A DNA stretch of 64,000 bases from assembly GCA_031216445.1 (NCBI GenBank), contig CM062215.1, positions 4,631,501 through 4,695,500 of the forward strand, written 5' to 3'. A program made the position numbers and the translations under genes. This stretch comes from Lateolabrax maculatus (lineage: Eukaryota > Chordata > Actinopteri > Acropomatiformes > Lateolabracidae). This document shows positions 59,089 through 64,000 of the stretch, piece by piece (the stretch's first letter is position 1; every line of letters starts with the position of its first letter). The notes beneath the pieces were generated by a model. That model did not search any database. It worked only from the letters and a program-made list of their open reading frames with translations, and had not been told where the DNA came from.

Positions 59089-62000
59089 AAAGCTCTGAGG
59101 CAATCAAATCTTTTCAAATCTGAGATGCTTTTAAAGGTCTCTGCTCATATTTACTTTGTTTTGTGTAACTGACATCACACCACAACAGTGCGTGATTAAA
59201 AGTTTCAGTATGTGAGGGGGAGCATTGAACGTTGAGGATGGATGGACGTGAGGGGGTGAAAGCAGGAGGAGGACGTTGTCGGGTTAAGCAGGTCTAGACA
59301 TTTATAATGGAAGCCGGTGAGGAGGAGACTCGGTGTTGCGTCACCCAAGACCATTATGAGCCTCAGACAGTACCCAGAGAGGGAAGAGATAGGAGAGGTA
59401 TGCAGAGAGCTGAAAAAGGGATGAGGCGGAAAGGTAGATGGATGAAGGAAACGAGAGGGGAGGGCAAACAGGAGAGGAGGGGTTAACCAGGTATAAACTG
59501 GCTCGACAGGTGATTAGACGTGTGGTCCGGGGCTGTTTAGACGCAGTCGTTTGTTCGAGACGTAGTTTTCCAGCAGCGTGGACCCTCGATATGAATGCCA
59601 GAAGGTCTGTTACGTCACATCTATAAAGTAGAGTGACAGTCAGTCACTGTACAGCACAATCGGCTCTAATAATACTTGCGACCAGACTGTGGTCAGCATT
59701 TGATATTCTTACTCATGAGACGGTCTCGGGAATGTCCATGATCTATAATCACATTCATATTTAGATTAAAATGAATTCCACACGCGCAAAGCACCAATAT
59801 GAATACTTGTTTTCATGTATTCATTTAGTCACACAGTCTGAATTTAATTTAAACTCATTCAAGGCTACACTGTTGTTTTCACCTCCAGCTCCAAGGTTTA
59901 TAAGCTGAAATAGATCCACGTCACTTCAACTGGTGTCCCTGTAACTGTCTCATTGTCCCATAATGTATGTGCAGTTGTAGCACATCATCAATGGTGTACA
60001 ACAACATGTCTGCCTTGTACTAGAGTTTCAAAACTCCCCGTAGTCCAAGCACCCACAGAGGACAGCAAAGGTCGTTCGGTTCGGCGTGTTTAATCTCCTG
60101 CTATGACTGGGGGGGGGCAGGCTCACTGAAAGGGGGTGCAGAGGGAAACTACGGTACAACAGAAGGGGTTGTACTATGCAAGACTCGAAATAGACTGCTG
60201 AAGTTGGCAGTCAAAGATAGGGATGACTGGCGGAAGACGGGAAGAGGGCAAGAAAGACAGACATGGGCTGAGGAATATAGGATTTTGAGGTCCCGCAGCC
60301 ATCTTGAGACAGCACATCCGTCCTTCACCAATTCCTCATTTCCTCATGCTGCAGAGGAAGCCATTTTAAAGACATCTGGGAGAAGTAGGCCTGTAGGAGT
60401 CATCATGAGGAAGTTACCTTGTTTTTAGTGGTGTGCCTCAATGAAAAGGGCTTGAGATAGACTTGAGCAGAAGTCGCCATCTTGTCGGTTTTTAACGGAA
60501 CATTATAAACGAACAGGACAGCCATGTTGCGGAAGGAGCTGCTCGATGCACGGAAAGCTTTGAGGACTGTCAGTGAAGGTGTGAGTGGGCCGAGAAGCAA
60601 GAAGCAGCGAGGTGAGTGGGAGCTGGTATCAATACAATATAAAATATGTGCTACGATAGCAGAAAATGGTTTGTTGGGGATCCTTTAACGGGCTGAAGTA
60701 AGAGAAGGATCACACTGTTGCAGGGAATTATAAAATGCATTACTAACTAAGTGGAACAGCTGTAATGGAAATGAAAACAAGGTAATACACTTGGGGCTGC
60801 TATTGTTTCTGCTTAATTGGATTCAGTTTGTGTCTCTTCTATTATATTGTCCTGTTCTACAAAGCCCCAGATATATTCATGGCTGATGCTTTTAACTGCA
60901 GCCTTTACTTTAAAGTACAACAGTCTTGTTTGTAATAGTGCAAATAAGGATATGGTTGCCCATAAACACTCAAGTTATCTGTTGTTTTCTCTCAAAATTT
61001 TCACAGGATCACAGGATTAAAAATGGCAATTGTAATGATCATTGGCAAATTGGCCAATCCTTTTTACTGAATGAGCTCTCCTGAAACCAGCATATACAAT
61101 TGTCTTTCCAGAAAGTAGCTTATCATGTCCAACAAGTCCTCATATGAATGAGGAAACTACAGAAATCCCCTTAAAGTCCAAATCTAAACAAAGTCTTGCC
61201 CCGCAAATCCAGAGATTTGAAATCAGACACCCAAAACTTATGAACAGGTGTATAAATACATAAATCTGAGACTTCTCTGATGCTTTTAAAGGTTTGTTTA
61301 CATAATGTTTAACAGACTTAAAATATGCCTAACAAGATGTTTTATTAAATGAAACTGCACTTATATATGGAAACATGCAAGATACCTAAAATGTAGACAT
61401 AAGAAATTATGACTTTTAAGGAAACACCAAAAAGAAAGAATTTACATAAAAACTTCCAATTCCAGGGATTGATATCATGAAATTTACATGTTTCATATCC
61501 TTAATCTCATTGTTTTATTGGACAAATGTGCTGCAGTTGAACCCTAAGCCCTTTGTCTGCTCAGTCAGTGTCTGTTATAGACCCTACATAGCGTGGCGTT
61601 CCTGCTCTCTCCGTTTCTTATTGACCCAGTCCTCTTGTCTGGATTGCGACCGGCTTACATTGGCACACTGGAGCAGAGATGATCTATTGCTGCTTGATGA
61701 TTTCACATTCTCTAAATATTACGTTAAAGAGGATTAAGGATACAGTACAATTAATTAGGTTCTCTATTCTCACGAGGCAGCTGAGGCAATATGTGAGGGT
61801 AAAGCCGGCGTTGTTTCCCTGGTGTTTGGTCTGGCAAAGGGTGAGTTTGTGTTCCACCCCGCTGGTACACAGTCACTCACAGCAACCCTCAGGGATTTGG
61901 TCAGGATTAGGTGGTAGGATCAGGTTGCAGTGTGACTGTCAACATTGGCCACTGCCATGTGGGATTTCCAAACCACCTCACCATATGAACTGAGTCAACA

Positions 62001-64000
62001 TACCACCACTCGCATTTGCTTCTGAAGAGTTTTGGGTGGCAAATAAAGACGCATCAGCTTTGTTTGTTTAGGTTTTCTCCTTTGTTCGGATGAGTGGCTG
62101 CCAAATGTGGTGTTAGCTGTGTACTTGGTCTGTGCTTTGGAGGTATTTTGGAGGATGTGGAATAAAGGCTGTGTTGTAGCATCATTAGAGTCTATTATCA
62201 TCAGATGAACACCAGGCGGACACAGGATAGCTCCGAGAAATCCCAGGGAGGTCACATTGAAGCTAAGGCAGTGACCTAAATTTCTTGATCAATACAGTTG
62301 GGGATTTTCAGTTTCCCCCACTGTTTCACACCCCAGTTCTTTTCTATACGGTAGACCGGTTTCAGGTGAAAAGCAGACATATGGAAGGTCTGGCTCGATG
62401 TGACAAGACTTGGTCTGCACTGAAAAACAGAAACAGTGTGATCACAGTGTGATGTAACAGCAGCAGAATCTGTTTTCTGTTGCAGAGAGATTATGCCAGA
62501 CTTGCTGCTGATAAAGCTGTATGCCTGGGAGGCATCCATCAAGGCTGCTCCACAGAAAGCAACCTCTGTCACAAAATCAATGGCTTTTTCGTGAAGTCTG
62601 CTTACTCGCTTGTTGTTTTAAGCTAATTAAACTACAGCGTGCTCCAAATTGCACCTGTCCAAATTTCTTTTTAACGCTCATTCAGTGTCTAGGATTTCTC
62701 CATCTGTGTTGAGTGGCCAACATTTGCATCCGCAAGGGGCAGGCTGATTCAACACAGACGTTTAAATCTGACTCTTTAAAAAGAACTGCATCTGTGTTTT
62801 GTTTTCACATTATCTGATACAATCATGAGCACAGGTTTGTGTCCAAGTCCGTGTGTACTGCAGCTTTAAGCAGTGCAGAGGACCATGTGGCCTCCTGAAC
62901 CATCAAACAACCAGTAAGATAAATGACCTGCACCAATAAAATCTAATTATCTTTTCTTAATGGCTGATATTTTATGATATCCCAGCCAGAGATTAGTTGA
63001 AGCTGAATTGTTTTGGCTTTTAGAGAGCGTACAAAAAACAACCTCAGGAGAGATATTTCCAAGCAGCATGAAATGGAAGCTTCCCCAGCGTATCTGTCCT
63101 GGATGACGGTCATGGGATCTTGTGATATGATGGGCTCATCGATCCGGGGGGGGCGTTTGAACTGTTACTTGGGGGTGTATCCCATATCACGCATAAAGCA
63201 CTGGTATTGATCGCAGCACTTTCTGCTGGACCGAGTGCCTCTCACTGGTGATGGATGGAGGAGGAGAGCGAGGCGGGCGAGGGTGAAGAGAGGGAGGTTT
63301 GTTAAAATAACAATCGCAAACTGCAATCCACAGACTCCAGGCTTGTCTTTAGTGAAAGATGATGACTGTTTCAATTTCAGTCTAGTTTGAGATGATAAAG
63401 AAAATACCACTCGTAGCTGGGCGATAATCGTCAAATTAATGGAGAGAGAGGAAAAAGAGCTAATGACCTGAATCAAAACCATCCACTGAGAAACTCCTGA
63501 TTCATGGCGGGAGTAAATCTCACATATTGATTCGGTGTTTACAAGGCCATAAACAGTAACATGCCTCACTTAACATCACTAAAAAGCACATTGTTCAGCG
63601 AAGCAAGTCAGCAGTCGAGGAGAGAGGAGCTGTGCTGAAATGAGGACGAGGATTCTGGGTGGTTAGTTAGAGAGAGAGAGGTCCGGGTCTGCCTGTAATT
63701 ATTTTTAGATTAATTTGATGGAGGAGGTGTGGGAAGCACAGATGTGTCTGAAAGAACAATTAACGTGTGTCTGAGTGTGCACTGGAGACAGAGGCAGAGG
63801 TTTGAAAGAGGAGGCAGATAGATGATAGGGAGCAGTTACACATTCTCGTCACGTTTGCCGTCCAAATCAGACGTCCTGAAGGCAAATGTGCCATCCGATA
63901 TTGTCTTTACACAGTATGTAGAAACAGATATCAATATTGATTTAGGGAGATGAAAATAAGACAATAGTGGAAGAAGCCACAAAGCTTTCAGTTCTAATCA

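Larger units (their letters stand above)
55110..64000 (+). other. Apparent speg intron 1
   Basis: 8.9 kb with no further exon that I can recognise. It includes a CT microsatellite, a G-rich tract and an hAT-like miniature element. Open frames such as 61477-61737, 61995-62255 and 63165-63569 have no domain. SPEG genes use several internal promoters, so regulatory DNA may be hidden here, but I see no specific sign of one. Confidence 0.5.

Noticed and set aside
63165..63569. 134-codon minus-strand open frame near the right edge
   Set aside because: No domain or signal was recognised. Length alone is within chance for this much sequence.
1..64000. CRISPR arrays, operons, attachment sites, bacterial-type mobile elements
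   Set aside because: None is expected or seen in this spliced vertebrate sequence. Regular repeats here are simple microsatellites.

Overview
This window is vertebrate nuclear DNA. The evidence points to a ray-finned fish, most likely a teleost: spliced genes with GT..AG introns, a fish-type gamma connexin of the cx43.4 kind, and scattered LINE, LTR-like and hAT-like repeat fragments. Nothing bacterial, plasmid or phage-like was seen. Five protein-coding genes can be supported, and I rebuilt their exons by hand from frame, splice sites and conserved motifs.

Layout from left to right. (1) Positions 1-9862 hold no exon that I can recognise. They are probably intron 1 of an igfbp2 gene on the minus strand, and they contain a broken LINE endonuclease fragment, a possible tRNA-derived SINE, a roughly 80-bp tandem repeat and a solo-LTR-like element. 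(2) 9863-10256 (minus) is exon 1 of igfbp2; the remaining exons should lie left of the window. (3) 10257-15117 is the divergent intergenic stretch between igfbp2 and stk11ip, with a repeat-like block and a cluster of homeodomain-type motifs. (4) 15118-34638 (plus) is stk11ip, complete in 25 coding exons (1,208 residues). (5) 34639-44204 holds the stk11ip 3' end, then the GC-rich promoter, first noncoding exon and 5' UTR intron of a connexin. (6) 44237-46075 (plus) is the connexin, in 4 coding exons (386 residues), with a 3' UTR to about 47770. (7) 48545-50269 (minus) is inha, inhibin alpha, in 2 exons (346 residues), with a composite NR5A/CRE site about 200 bp upstream. (8) 54728-55109 (plus) is the first coding exon of a speg gene; the rest of the window to 64000 is apparently its first intron.

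The set speg, inha, stk11ip (and, more loosely, igfbp2) matches the human chromosome 2q35 neighbourhood. The genes are otherwise unrelated in function: IGF binding, an LKB1-interacting/lysosomal leucine-rich-repeat protein, a gap-junction channel, a gonadal TGF-beta family subunit and a muscle kinase. Differences from human are the connexin between stk11ip and inha, and the lack of obsl1, tmem198, chpf and others between inha and speg.

I did not find a previously undescribed biological system. The most useful leads are the conserved-looking CRE/NR5A composite site upstream of inha, a perfect 16-bp hairpin in stk11ip intron 1, a 14-nt coding tail exon in the connexin with an intron-retention alternative C-terminus, an in-frame NAGNAG acceptor in stk11ip, and a CLEAR/M-box-like motif in the stk11ip promoter.
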